Assembly: GCF_000067205.1 (NCBI RefSeq)
Contig: NC_010170.1
Location: forward strand, 1,488,001 to 1,552,000
Source of the DNA: Bordetella petrii
GTDB taxonomy: Bacteria; Pseudomonadota; Gammaproteobacteria; Burkholderiales; Burkholderiaceae_B
Length of the DNA: 64,000 bases
Direction of reading: 5' to 3'
The position numbers and the translations under genes were made by a program. Shown one piece after another: positions 16,501 through 25,348 of the stretch. How positions within the stretch are numbered: position 1 is the stretch's first letter; every line of letters starts with the position of its first letter. Below the pieces are notes generated by a model that was given only the letters and a program-made list of their open reading frames with translations, made no database searches and was not told the DNA's origin.

Positions 16501-17036
16501 CCCGACCCCGTTCCCCGTGAGCCGTGCCCGCCATCGGCGGCGTGGCCCTTGTCCCGCACGCCCTGCGGGACGCCCAGCGCGCAACGCCTTCTTGATCCGT
16601 GCGCGCGTCCCGCCTGGCCGCTCCGGCCACGGGACCTGAAGGTAGCTTCTCCGCGAACCGCATCCCGCGCGTTCTGCTGATCTGCATTTCTTCCGCCCAC
16701 TGCGAAGGGTCTCCCGATGGCTTGTCGAACTGCACGAGCCACCCGGAGACCGTTCGTGGTCAGCGGTATTCGGTGCCGGTGCCCGCCGGCGCAAAAACGG
16801 GCTCCCTTTGTGCGCGGATGTGCGCCAGACGATGCCGGCCCCAGCCACGACATGGGCCGGGTGTGATTGCTGACAGCAGACGGTTTTAGCGACGACCGGG
16901 CCTGCCAATCAGCCCACGGGTGGTTCCTCTTTCCTCCCGAGCCGAAGGCCGCAGGGCCTTCGGCGCCTTTCTCCTGCCCATCAATGTCCCGGCCCCCCGC
17001 CCAACGGCCCTGGGCCACACGAACAGGAGACCCGAC
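16501..17036. other. Long non-coding leader before the methyltransferase gene
   Basis: 536 bases with no supported gene. A strong hairpin GCCGAAGGCC with GGCCTTCGGC (16941-16964) lies about 70 nt before the methyltransferase ATG and may be a terminator or leader structure. The remainder shows only weak dyads. Confidence 0.6.
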
Positions 17037-17619
17037 ATGAACCCCCATCCTTGCCCCCCAACACACGGCAGGCCGCGCAACGCGCCGCTGCTCTACGGCA
17101 GCGTGTGCAGCGGCATCGAGGCCGTGAGCCTCGCCTGGCAACCCCTCGGCCTCGAAGCTGCGTGGTTCGCTGAGATCGAGCCGTTCCCGAGCGCCGTGCT
17201 CGCCCATCGTTACCCCCACGTGCCCAACCTGGGCGACATGACTGCGATCGCCCGCCAGGTGCGCGCCGGCACCGTGCCGGCGCCCGACATCCTGGTCGGC
17301 GGCACACCGTGCCAGTCGTTCAGCGTAGCCGGCGCGCGCCAGGGACTGAATGACCCGCGCGGCGCCTTGACCCTTGCCTATGTGGAGCTTGCAAATGCCA
17401 TCGACCAAACCCGCCACCAAGACCGCCGCCCGTCGGCAACCCTCGTCTGGGAAAACGTCCCCGGCGTCCTCAACGACCGCAGCAATGCCTTCGGGCATTT
17501 CCTGGGCGCACTGGCCGGAGAAGGCTGTGCGCTCCAACCGCCAGGGGAAAAATGGGCGCACGCAGGTTGTGTGTCTGGACCCCGGCGCCGCATCGCCTGG
17601 CGCGTGCTCGACGCTCAAT
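17037..17619 (+). pseudogene. DNA cytosine-5 methyltransferase, 5' part (split by RIT1)
   Basis: It encodes about 194 residues: motif I SVCSGIEAVSLAW, motif IV GGTPCQSFSVAGARQGL with the catalytic Cys, motif VI WENVPGVL, and the beginning of motif VIII at RRIAWRVLDAQ. The ATG at 17037 has AGGAGA upstream. Beyond CAAT the frame enters RIT1 and stops at 17642. Joining base 17619 to 22399 restores DAQYFGVAQRRKRVF and a 533-aa enzyme. Such ICE methyltransferases probably protect incoming DNA from restriction. In this copy the gene is inactive unless RIT1 excises precisely. Confidence 0.9.
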
Positions 17620-17643
17620 TATGTGAAGCTCCACATAATTGAG
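17614..17643. other. RIT1 left core-type site
   Basis: CTCAATTATGTG and CACATAATTGAG, perfect 12-bp arms around the 6-nt centre AAGCTC. This is the layout of a tyrosine recombinase core site. AAGCTC also occurs at the right end (22390-22395). Confidence 0.6.
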
Positions 17644-17666
17644 CTTATGGATAGCACTGCGTTATG
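17638..17666 (+). repeat. RIT1 left terminal inverted repeat
   Basis: It begins ATTGAGCTTATGGATAGC and runs to GTTATG. It matches the reverse complement of 22370-22398 at all but about three positions. Confidence 0.8.
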
Positions 17667-17725
17667 CGCAGTAACTGCACTCAGGCCCCAAAACTCAAAC
17701 ATCTCCCGAGCTATTGCTCAACATA

Positions 17726-17772
17726 ATCTCCGATGATGATTTTCGTGGCATGTCGCCACGCAAATCGGAGAT
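17726..17772 (+). promoter_or_regulatory. Hairpin that hides the ribosome site of the first RIT1 recombinase
   Basis: ATCTCCGAT (17726-17734) pairs with ATCGGAGAT (17764-17772), and CGTGGC with GCCACG (17744-17760) forms an inner stem. The GGAG ribosome site is within the outer stem, directly before the ATG at 17773, so translation should be restrained. Confidence 0.65.
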
Positions 17773-18987
17773 ATGAGCATGAAGAACGGAAATGTCGTAC
17801 AGGACACGGCTCGGCTGGTAGAAGAACTGACCGGGAAGCTGGAAGTGATGGGCTACAGCGGCGCCACTATCACCCGCCTTAATTCGATCTGGAGAAATCT
17901 GGTTCCCTATGCCAACGAGAACGCTTGCGGTGCGTTTTCGATGGAAGTGGCTCGCGAGTTCATCCAGAGCCACTATGGACACCGCCTTGATGACCCCGAC
18001 GCTTCCCACAACATCCATCGGGCAATCCATCTTCTCAGCGACTTCCAACGGTATGGGACCGTTTTCAAGCAATCACACGCCACGTTGAAGGGTTTCACCA
18101 AATCCTATCGTCAAGTGTTCGAAGGCTTTCTGCAGCACCTGTCCGCCCAAGGGGTTGCCCCTGGGTCGCTCCGCACGTGGCGAAGTCGGCTGTTTCGACT
18201 TGAGTATTTCCTGCTCCATCACGGCATTGAAGAATTCCGACTTATCCGGATTCAACACATCAACTCGTACATTGAGTCGTTGGCCGGATTCTCATCGAAT
18301 ACCGTCGGCTCGACGCTGCGGATTCTGAAGCAGCTCTTTCAGTACGCTTGCTCCAACGGATTTCATGTCGAGAGCTTCGACAACGCGATACCCATTGTCC
18401 GACGCCAAAGACGTCAGCGACTGCCAACAGTGTTCTCAGTTGGTGAGACCGAGAAGATCCTGTCTGCGATTGACAGGAGCAATGCGCTGGGCAAGCGCAA
18501 CTATGCGATCTTTCTTCTGCTGGCAAGAATGGGGCTGCGGATCAGTGATGTTCGTGGACTGATGTTCCATCACTTTGACTGGTCAAGAAATGTCATCTCC
18601 ATCGTCCAGCAAAAGACAAAAAAGCCAGTTGATCTTCCGATCATGGATGAAGTTGGATGGGCAATTATTGACTACCTGCGGAACGGGCGGCCGCATTCGG
18701 AATGCCCACTCGTATTCATAAAACATATCGCCCCGTTCGATGGTCTGACGTCTGCTTTACATCAGCAAATGCTTCAATACCTTCGCAGGGCGGATATCCA
18801 TGTTCCGGCGAACAAGCCCCGAGGCGTTCATTCACTGCGACATAGTCTGGCGACGACTTTGCTGCAGAAGCAGGTTCCAATTCAAACCATCTCTCATACC
18901 CTGGGCCATCTCGATATTGGCAGCACCAGCGGGTACGTTCAGGTCAACCTGCCGCAGCTGCGCCTGTGCGCTCTGGAGGTGGCCTGA
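17773..18987 (+). CDS. RIT1 tyrosine recombinase A
   Basis: 404 aa. N-terminal SAM-like core-binding region (about 95-205) and a catalytic domain with Arg in ARMGLRISDVRGL, HSLRHSLATTLL (His-x-x-Arg), LGHLDIGSTSGY with the histidine and the nucleophilic Tyr. It is the largest of the trio and first in the operon. It overlaps the next gene by one base (TGATG). The three recombinases probably act together at the element ends; which is catalytic at which step is not known. Confidence 0.9.
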   Translation: MSMKNGNVVQDTARLVEELTGKLEVMGYSGATITRLNSIWRNLVPYANENACGAFSMEVAREFIQSHYGHRLDDPDASHNIHRAIHLLSDFQRYGTVFKQSHATLKGFTKSYRQVFEGFLQHLSAQGVAPGSLRTWRSRLFRLEYFLLHHGIEEFRLIRIQHINSYIESLAGFSSNTVGSTLRILKQLFQYACSNGFHVESFDNAIPIVRRQRRQRLPTVFSVGETEKILSAIDRSNALGKRNYAIFLLLARMGLRISDVRGLMFHHFDWSRNVISIVQQKTKKPVDLPIMDEVGWAIIDYLRNGRPHSECPLVFIKHIAPFDGLTSALHQQMLQYLRRADIHVPANKPRGVHSLRHSLATTLLQKQVPIQTISHTLGHLDIGSTSGYVQVNLPQLRLCALEVA

Positions 18988-19982
18988 TGTCTACATCAAT
19001 AGCTTACTTCACTGGCCCTTTCGCACCGATGTGCGATGCGTTCGTGACCCAGATGCGCTCCCTGGGGCGGGCGTATAAGCAGCAGGCAATGCTCCTGCGC
19101 ATGTTTGATAACTTCAGCAAGGGCTACAGCATTCAGGGTTTCACCATCACTGAAGAACTGGCTTCGGCCTGGAGCAAGAAACGTCCAAACGAAGCCGAAT
19201 CCACTCGGCATTCTCGTGTGGGTGAGATGCATCGTTTCGCCAGGTTTCTTGAAGGACAAGGCCATTCGACCTTCCTTGTTCCAGGCAAGATTCCGCGAAA
19301 GAGTTTGCACCACCCGTACATCTTCAGCAGCGGGGAGATCAGTCGCATATTCGACTACACGAGTGCCTTGAAGCCAAGTCCTGTGTCACGACTGATGCAT
19401 CGCTCCACCCCCACGATGATCAAGATCCTATATGGGTGCGGACTGAGAATTTCGGAGGTCGTTGCGCTACAAGTCCGCGATGTCGATCTGGAGCAAGGTG
19501 TTTTGCATGTCAGGCATGGAAAGAACGACCATGAGCGGCTTGTCCCCATGTCGAGCACACTCACCGACGTATGTCGGGAATATGCAGCACAAGCGTTGAC
19601 AGGTGCGAATGACCTTGCCCCTTTTTTCTTCAATCGCAAGCGCGAACCTTGCAGTCCGGGCGACTTTGGAAGACGCTTTAGACAAATGCTGTGGGAGGTG
19701 GGGATACCGTATTACGGCAAAGACCGTGGTCCACGGCTCCACGATTTACGGCACACGTTCGTCTGCCATCGGCTTAACAGATGGGCTAAAGAGAACGCAG
19801 ATCTGAACACCTTGTTGCCTGTTCTCTCGGCCTACCTGGGACACGCCAATCTCACTTCGACCTACTACTACCTGAGGCTGACAGCCGAGGTGTATCCGGA
19901 CATAACCTCGAAGCTTGAGGCGAGACTCGGACACATCTTCCCTGAGATCAATCATTTGACCGAGGGGGCCCTGGATGACTAA
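18987..19982 (+). CDS. RIT1 tyrosine recombinase B
   Basis: 331 aa from the ATG overlapping the previous stop. Catalytic residues are visible in YGCGLRISEVVALQ (Arg), LHDLRHTFVCHRL (His-x-x-Arg) and LGHANLTSTYYYLRL (His, Tyr). It ends 8 nt inside the third gene, so the trio is translationally coupled. Confidence 0.9.
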   Translation: MSTSIAYFTGPFAPMCDAFVTQMRSLGRAYKQQAMLLRMFDNFSKGYSIQGFTITEELASAWSKKRPNEAESTRHSRVGEMHRFARFLEGQGHSTFLVPGKIPRKSLHHPYIFSSGEISRIFDYTSALKPSPVSRLMHRSTPTMIKILYGCGLRISEVVALQVRDVDLEQGVLHVRHGKNDHERLVPMSSTLTDVCREYAAQALTGANDLAPFFFNRKREPCSPGDFGRRFRQMLWEVGIPYYGKDRGPRLHDLRHTFVCHRLNRWAKENADLNTLLPVLSAYLGHANLTSTYYYLRLTAEVYPDITSKLEARLGHIFPEINHLTEGALDD

Positions 19983-20067
19983 GCATCGGCAGCCAACTGA
20001 CTTCGCATACGCCCTGTCAAAATTCCTGGGAGAGCATCTGGCCGCGCACCGCGGAATGAGCGCGAAC
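19975..20067 (+). pseudogene. RIT1 tyrosine recombinase C, 5' part (split by IS)
   Basis: 31 codons from ATG 19975, ending at HRGMSAN where the IS enters. Joined to 21353 they read [12 protein letters not shown], giving an intact 349-aa recombinase. The IS left a 3-bp duplication AAC (20065-20067 and 21350-21352). Confidence 0.85.
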
Positions 20068-20108
20068 TGACGTTGCCCGCGAATTTCGGATCCCTTAACT
20101 GAGCGAGA

Positions 20109-20999
20109 TTATGCCACCCGTTGGTTCTGGGCGGCGTACCAGTCCCGCTCGAATTGCATCGGGCTGACGTAGCCCAACGTCGAGTGCAAGCGCGAATGAT
20201 TGTAGAAGCTCAACCAGTCGATTACCTCGTCCATCGCTTCGCGACGCGTTGCAAAGCGCTGGCCGAGGATGCGTGCACGCTTGAGCGATCCCCACAGGCT
20301 CTCGGTCGGTGCGTTGTCCCAGCAATTGCCTCGACGGCTCATCGAACTGCGCATGCCGTAGCCCTTGAGCAGGTCCTGGAAGTCATGACTGCAATACTGG
20401 CTGCCACGGTCACTGTGGAGGATCAGGCCCGCTTGCGGACGGCGGCGAAACCACGCCATACGCAGCGCATCAGACACCAGCTCCGTGCGCATGTGCGGCT
20501 GCATCGACCAGCCCACCACCTGACGGCTGAACAGGTCGAGAATGACGGTCAGAAACAGCCAACCCTCGTCCGTCCAGATGTACGTGATGTCCGTAGTCCA
20601 GACCTGGTCGGGACGCGCGGGAGAGAAGTCTCGTTGCAGCAGGTCCGGTGCGACCGGCAGGCTGTGTTTGCTGTCGGTCGTGACCTTGAACCGGCGTTTG
20701 GTCTTCGCCTTGATGCCGTGCAGCTTCATGAGCCGCTGGACACGATCCTTGCTGACGCGAATGCCCTGGACCAGCAGTTGCTTCCACACGCGCGGCCAGC
20801 CGTACTCGCCTTTGGATTCAGCGTGCACGGCCTTGATGTGCACCAGCAGAGCGTCGTTGCTGATGCGTCGGCGCGGTCGGTCAGTATCGACATCCCGCAC
20901 CTTGCGCGCGTGGTAACCGCTGGGGCTGACACCCAGCACCTGGCAGCTCAGGGACACCGGCCATTGTCGGCTGTGAAGCTCGATCCAGGCGTACTTCAT
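20109..20999 (-). CDS. IS3-family transposase OrfB (copy 1)
   Basis: 296 aa, rve integrase core. HTH_21 region near the N-terminus (RPRRRISNDALLVHIKAVH), then the DDE triad: WTTDITYIW (first Asp), LHSDRGSQY (second Asp) and NAPTESLWGSLK (Glu, about 35 residues later). It starts at ATG in the ATGA overlap with orfA. A fused OrfAB could be made by -1 frameshifting near a GGAAAAG run before the overlap. Confidence 0.95.
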   Translation of the reverse strand: MKYAWIELHSRQWPVSLSCQVLGVSPSGYHARKVRDVDTDRPRRRISNDALLVHIKAVHAESKGEYGWPRVWKQLLVQGIRVSKDRVQRLMKLHGIKAKTKRRFKVTTDSKHSLPVAPDLLQRDFSPARPDQVWTTDITYIWTDEGWLFLTVILDLFSRQVVGWSMQPHMRTELVSDALRMAWFRRRPQAGLILHSDRGSQYCSHDFQDLLKGYGMRSSMSRRGNCWDNAPTESLWGSLKRARILGQRFATRREAMDEVIDWLSFYNHSRLHSTLGYVSPMQFERDWYAAQNQRVA

Positions 21000-21283
21000 G
21001 CCGACACCTTCGCAAAGTACGCCGTGGCTTTTCCCAATATGTCGCGCTCCATCTTCACGCGTGCCAACTCCGCGCGCAGCCGGGCAATCTCCATCTGTTC
21101 TGGAGAAACCTGTTTGCCTGCGCCGTTCAGCTTCCCAGCGGCATCGGCCTTCACCCAGTTGTGCAGCGTCTTCGGGCTGATGCCCAGTATCTTCGCCACC
21201 GCCGCCATGCTCTGGCCGCCGCGGACCATGCGCACGGCTTCCAGCATGAATTCCTGCGTATATCGAGCTCTCGGATTACCCAT
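20996..21283 (-). CDS. IS3-family transposase OrfA (copy 1)
   Basis: 95 aa. HTH (YTQEFMLEAVRMVRGGQSMA, then AKILGISPKTLHNWVKAD) followed by a leucine-zipper-like helix (MEIARLRAELARVKMERDIL) for multimerisation. AGGGAGG lies before the ATG. Confidence 0.95.
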   Translation of the reverse strand: MGNPRARYTQEFMLEAVRMVRGGQSMAAVAKILGISPKTLHNWVKADAAGKLNGAGKQVSPEQMEIARLRAELARVKMERDILGKATAYFAKVSA

Positions 21284-21352
21284 CTTTCCTCCCTCCTTGC
21301 GTGAGTTTTACACACTCAGCAAGGGATCCATTTTTTGCGGGCAAGCTCAAAC

Positions 21353-22309
21353 ACTGTGGCGTCCTACAGAGATACGTTCTCCATCCTCTTGCGATTCATG
21401 GAGCATCAGGCCGGCGTGAAGATCGAGCGGATTTGCATTGCGGACCTGCATCATAAGCAAATACAAGCGTTTCTTCTGTGGCTTGAGCAGGACAGGGGCA
21501 ATTCCGTTAACACCAGGAATCAACGCCTCAGCGCGATCACGAGCTTCTTTCGGTTCGTGATGTCGATCTATCCAGAGCACATCCTCCTGTGCCAACAAAT
21601 CCTCAATATCCAGTTCAAGAAGCGGCAATCTTCAACGGTGGACTACCTGTCCATTGAAGCTGTAGAGCTGCTGCTCCAGCAGCCCAACGCACGGAAACCT
21701 ATGGGTCGAAGAGATCTGGTTCTGCTCAGCGTACTGTATGACACGGGGGCCAGAGTTCAGGAGCTTGCGAACATGAACGTGAGCGACTTGAAACTGACAG
21801 CACCGGCAACCGCAAGGCTGTTGGGCAAAGGAGCCAAAGTCCGTTTGGTCCCTCTGCTGGCGCCGACGACGGCTCTTTTAGTTTCATATCTGCAGGAGCA
21901 TCACGGGCAGTACCTGGAGCAGAAAGACAGGCCATTGTTCTGCAACAACGTCAGGAAGCGACTAACAAGAGCAGGCATCTCCTACATTCTGCAGAAGTAT
22001 GCCAGGGAGGTCTCGCAAGGAAATCCGGGTCTACTGGGGACAAAAATCAGTCCGCATACATTGAGACACAGCAAAGCCATGCACCTGCTGCAGGCTGGCG
22101 TGAATCTTATCTATATCCGCGACCTACTCGGCCATTCCGATATTAAAACGACAGAGATCTATGCGCGGGCAGATCTGGACAGCAAGAAGGCTGCTTTGGA
22201 AATGGCCTATCCAGGCACGTCAAGAACCCCATATCCGGCATGGGGCCAGGACGGCGAACTGCTCAGTTGGCTGCAATCACTGGGAAAGGATCACCGGCCC
22301 GCTGGTTGA
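21353..22309 (+). pseudogene. RIT1 tyrosine recombinase C, 3' part
   Basis: 318 codons with the catalytic half: [13 protein letters not shown] (Arg), [13 protein letters not shown] (His-x-x-Arg), [15 protein letters not shown] (His, Tyr). A TTG in the IS end (21335) could restart translation, but it would lack the true N-terminus. The RIT is probably immobile while the IS stays. Confidence 0.85.
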
Positions 22310-22369
22310 TTATGTGAAGCAAGTTCGGCGCAAGTGCCTGCGATCCCTGGTTGCGTTGCGCCGACTTTT

Positions 22370-22398
22370 CATAACGCTGCGCTATCCATAAGCTCAAT
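22370..22398 (-). repeat. RIT1 right terminal inverted repeat
   Basis: It ends CTATCCATAAGCTCAAT, complementary to the left repeat. The methyltransferase frame resumes directly after it. Confidence 0.8.
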
Positions 22399-23417
22399 AT
22401 TTCGGTGTCGCCCAACGCCGCAAGCGTGTGTTTCTTGTGGCAAGTGGTGGAGATGGCCTCGATCCCGTCGAAGTACTTTTTGAGCGCACAGGCCTGCTCG
22501 GGGATTCTTCTGCGGGCAGCGCGCCGTGGCAAGAAGCTGCCCGTGCTGCTGGATCGGGTGCTGAAGCAGCAGGCGGATACGCAGGACTGAAGCAGCCCTA
22601 CGGCACGGTCACGATGACCTTCGGATTCAGTGGCGGCACCGGCCCCGTCGATGTGGCGGCATGTCTCATGGCCGCAGGCCCCAAGCACGACATCCGCACG
22701 GAGACGTTCATGGTGCAGTCGATCGCCGGCAGCATCGCCCACACCCTCGACACTGCCAACGGCGGCAAGGGCGGCAGCGAAGACGGTACGGGCAAGGGTG
22801 TGCCGATCATCGCTTTCACCGCGCAGGGCAGCGGCGCGGATGCCACGATGGATCGGGCTCCGACGCTGCGTGCAGGTGGGCACCGCAACAGCCATGCGAA
22901 CGCCGGTGTCGTGCCCGCCATCGCCTTCGCGCAGAACAACCGCGGCGAAGTGCGTTTCGAGTCGGGCCATGGGCAGGTAGCTTGCACCGTCCTTTCCAAC
23001 GGCAAGCCGGGCTATGGCGTGCCGATGGTGGCCTGCGTTGCCCTGCGGGGACGGCAGCAGGGTCTTACCGCGGAACTGGGCGGCGGCGTATCGGACGCAC
23101 TGCGCACCAGCGGCGGCGGCGCTGACAAGCCCCATGTGCTGGCACCCGACTTCGAGGCGCATTTCCGTTACGACTGGAGCGAGCCCGGCCCCGGCGACTG
23201 GTCGCACTGGCGGGTGCGGCGGCTAATGCCCGTGGAATGCGAGCGGCTGCAAGGCATGCCCGACGACTACACGCTGATCCCGTACCGCGGCAAGCCCGCC
23301 GCGGATGCTCCGCGCTACAAGGCAATCGGCAATTCCATGGCGGTGCCGTGCGTTGCGTGGCTTGGCCAGCGGCTGGTGCAGTGCCTGCACAAGACGGGAT
23401 CGACAGCTCCGGATTGA
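22399..23417 (+). pseudogene. DNA cytosine-5 methyltransferase, 3' part
   Basis: About 339 codons continuing the split gene: motif VIII VAQRRKRVFLVA, a long target-recognition region (about 250 residues), LQGMPDDYTLIPYRG (motif IX area) and motif X YKAIGNSMAVPCVAWLGQRL. A GTG at 22428 could start a truncated protein, but without motifs I, IV and VI it cannot methylate. Together with 17037-17619 it makes a complete Dcm-type enzyme. Confidence 0.9.
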
Positions 23418-23460
23418 TGCACGACGTCGCCAGCGGGCCACGCCATTCTTCCTCCTGCAT

Positions 23461-23592
23461 TGCCGACGTGTCGGCAGCAGCCAGCAGCCGGGGTGTCCAG
23501 GCTGCCGTGGGTTCTACCCGCGCCACCCACCAGTTCGCCTCGGCATCTCACCGGCGAACGCTGCCCACCGGGGCATCGATGCCTCTTTTTTT
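23461..23592 (+). promoter_or_regulatory. radC-like structured leader RNA, copy A
   Basis: First stem GCCGAC-GT-GTCGGC, then CAGCC...GGCTG, then GGGTTCTACCC. A long-range GCATC (23543-23547) pairs with GATGC (23578-23582), followed by a T-run. It precedes the 23662 gene. The same parts occur in copies B to E. Confidence 0.65.
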
Positions 23593-23661
23593 CCAACCCA
23601 CGGGATGGCCGCCACGTCCCGTCGGGGGCATGTCGCCACCCGGTCGATTTCAGGACTTCCC

Positions 23662-24219
23662 ATGGATAACATCACCAAGCAAGACCGCATCACGCTGAAG
23701 AACCTCAAGGTGGCCGACTTCGCCAGCGAGGAAACGATGTGCTTCAGCGCCACCGTCGTGTTCGACGGCACTCCCATCGCCGAGGCCCGCAACGACGGCC
23801 ACGGCGGCTCGACGTTCGTCCACGCGCTCAATGGCAAGGCGGCGCTGCTGGCGCAGGCCGAAGCCTTCGCCAAGGGCCTGCCGCCTGCACCGCTCGACCT
23901 CGGCCACGAGGGTGAAGACCCTCATTACATCGACATGACGCTCGACTTCCTGATCGATGAACTGGCCGATGCCATGCACGCCGAGCGCAAGGTGCGAGCC
24001 GCGTTCAACCGCGACATCGGCAACAAGGTGCTGTTCATCAAGGACGGCAAACTGCTGTTCATCAAGGGCATCAAGCTCAAGGCCATCGCCGACCGCAAAG
24101 CGTATTTCGCTTCGCTGCGCGCCCGACAGGCCCAACCCATCGTCATCCTCGCCGAGCTTCCGCCCGAGCAAGCATTTGACCTGTGGAAGCAGCATGTCCT
24201 GGGCGACAAGCCCGCCTGA
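23662..24219 (+). CDS. Conserved ICE protein of unknown function
   Basis: 185 aa from ATG 23662 behind AGGAC. No domain recognised. It opens with a strand-rich part (LKVADFASEETMCFSATVVF), includes an HGGSTFVHALNG segment and a lysine-rich C-terminal region (NKVLFIKDGKLLFIKGIKLK). No signal peptide or membrane span. It has its own structured leader and a terminator behind it, so it is probably a single transcription unit. Confidence 0.75.
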   Translation: MDNITKQDRITLKNLKVADFASEETMCFSATVVFDGTPIAEARNDGHGGSTFVHALNGKAALLAQAEAFAKGLPPAPLDLGHEGEDPHYIDMTLDFLIDELADAMHAERKVRAAFNRDIGNKVLFIKDGKLLFIKGIKLKAIADRKAYFASLRARQAQPIVILAELPPEQAFDLWKQHVLGDKPA

Positions 24220-24244
24220 CCCAGCGCCGACGCCCCCTCCTGAC

Positions 24245-24277
24245 AGCCCCGCACTCGATGCGGGGCTTCTTTTTTTC
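24245..24277 (+). terminator. Terminator after the 23662 gene
   Basis: AGCCCCGCA-CTCGA-TGCGGGGCT followed by TCTTTTTTT. Confidence 0.85.
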
Positions 24278-24359
24278 GGTGCCCATCAATCGGGGCTGGG
24301 CCGGATGCCGTTTTCCAACTGACGCAGCGCGGCCCGCGCACGAAGCTGCCCGCATGTTC

Positions 24360-24486
24360 GCTGATTCGTCAGCACATGCCAGCAGCCAGGGTTTCAGGCT
24401 GCCGCGGGTCTCTCCCGCGTTGCCCACCAGTCCGCATCGCATCAAGTCTGCGGACGCGCGTCCCCGTGACGTCGATGCTTTTTATC
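24360..24486 (+). promoter_or_regulatory. radC-like structured leader RNA, copy B
   Basis: GCTGA-TTCG-TCAGC, then ACATGCC, CAGCC...GGCTG, GCGGGTCTCTCCCGC. GCATC (24434-24438) pairs with GATGC (24474-24478) before TTTTT. It precedes the 24550 gene. Confidence 0.65.
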
Positions 24487-24549
24487 AACCGCGTGCGGGA
24501 GCTGCCATCCCGTGAGGGACGAGGCCCCGCTTTTCCAAGGAGCCCGTCC

Positions 24550-24762
24550 ATGTCCCAGCAAGCCTCTTTCGGCCAACTGGCCCTGACCTACTGCGGCAAG
24601 TTTCTGCCGCTCGAAGTCCTGCAAAGCGCCGCCGGTCACTACATCGGCACGCGCGATACCGAAGGCCCCGTTTCGCGGGAATCCCGCGAGTACTTCCGCA
24701 GCTATGCCGCGGCTCAACGTGCCCTCGAAAGAGGCGGCTGGTCCCAGCTCGCCATTCCCTGA
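24550..24762 (+). CDS. Small ICE protein of unknown function
   Basis: 70 aa from ATG 24550 behind AAGGAG. Contains ALTYCGKFLPLEVLQSAAGH and an Arg-rich helix (SRESREYFRSYAAAQRALER). No known domain. It is followed after 21 nt by the 24784 gene, with which it is probably cotranscribed from the leader at 24360. Confidence 0.7.
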   Translation: MSQQASFGQLALTYCGKFLPLEVLQSAAGHYIGTRDTEGPVSRESREYFRSYAAAQRALERGGWSQLAIP

Positions 24763-24783
24763 TCCAACTGGAGGAATCACGTC

Positions 24784-25176
24784 ATGAACCAGCTACTGCC
24801 GCGGGAAATCGTCGATCAGATCATGCGGGAAGAACAGCATTTCGCTGCCGCGCCCCAAGCCTTCTTCGAGGCCTGGAAGCGCGGTGTCGAGATCGCTGGC
24901 CCCGAATGGTTCGGTGACGGCACCCGTGAAGGTCTGAACCAGGCCAAGAGCAAGTGGGATCTGCGTCCCAACATGCTGCAGCTCAACGATGCCCTCGGCG
25001 TCCTGAGCAGCGGCGAACGCATGTTCCTGTCCGCCATGGTCAGCTTCTACAACGCGCGCGAGGGCGGTGCCATGCTCAAGCGCTGCCACTTCAACGGACT
25101 GTCGGACTTCGACGGTCTCGATCTGCAACGCCGCAAGGTCATCGCCGACCTGCTGGTGAACTACAACGGCTGGTGA
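24784..25176 (+). CDS. ICE protein of unknown function
   Basis: 130 aa behind GGAGG. Largely helical (LPREIVDQIMREEQHFAAAP), with WDLRPNMLQLNDALGVLSSG and a C-terminal LQRRKVIADLLVNYNGW. Soluble, no catalytic motif. Conserved in gene order in this ICE class as far as I recall. Confidence 0.75.
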   Translation: MNQLLPREIVDQIMREEQHFAAAPQAFFEAWKRGVEIAGPEWFGDGTREGLNQAKSKWDLRPNMLQLNDALGVLSSGERMFLSAMVSFYNAREGGAMLKRCHFNGLSDFDGLDLQRRKVIADLLVNYNGW

Positions 25177-25348
25177 GCCGGTCCCCGGCGCACCACTGCT
25201 TTTCGTTCCCCCCGAGAGGGACATGCGCCCACAAAGCCATGTTCCTCAATTTCTTCGCCATCGCCCAGCGCCAACGGCCTCGGGCTATTACTTGCGGATG
25301 CCACCGTCCGCATGGGCTGGCTCCGCTCACTTCTCGAAAGGAGCCACC

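Larger units (their letters stand above)
20068..21349 (-). mobile_element. IS3-family insertion sequence, copy 1
   Basis: 1282 bp with imperfect inverted ends (TGACGTTGCCCGC and TGAGCTTGCCCGC, both followed at a short distance by GGATCCCTT). Flanked by the 3-bp target duplication AAC. It carries orfA and orfB in -1 relation. It is identical to copies 2 and 3 wherever compared. Confidence 0.95.
17614..22398. mobile_element. RIT1: recombinase-in-trio element inserted in the methyltransferase gene
   Basis: About 4.78 kb including an IS (3.5 kb without it and its target duplication). It carries three overlapping tyrosine recombinase genes on the plus strand between inverted ends. GCTCAAT occurs at both junctions. 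The interior is visibly lower in GC than the surrounding ICE, a sign of separate origin. Left outermost bases also form a foldback that looks like a recombination core site. Confidence 0.9.

Noticed and set aside
16501..17036. Sixth copy of the radC-like leader before the methyltransferase
   Set aside because: It has hairpins and an ACATGGG sequence, but not the ordered stems or GCATC/GATGC pairing of the five listed copies.
20121..21419. Long open frame of 432 codons antisense to the IS transposase (also at 28266 and 55277)
   Set aside because: It is the complement of orfB/orfA, has no ribosome site and no known family; high-GC coding DNA often leaves such frames open.
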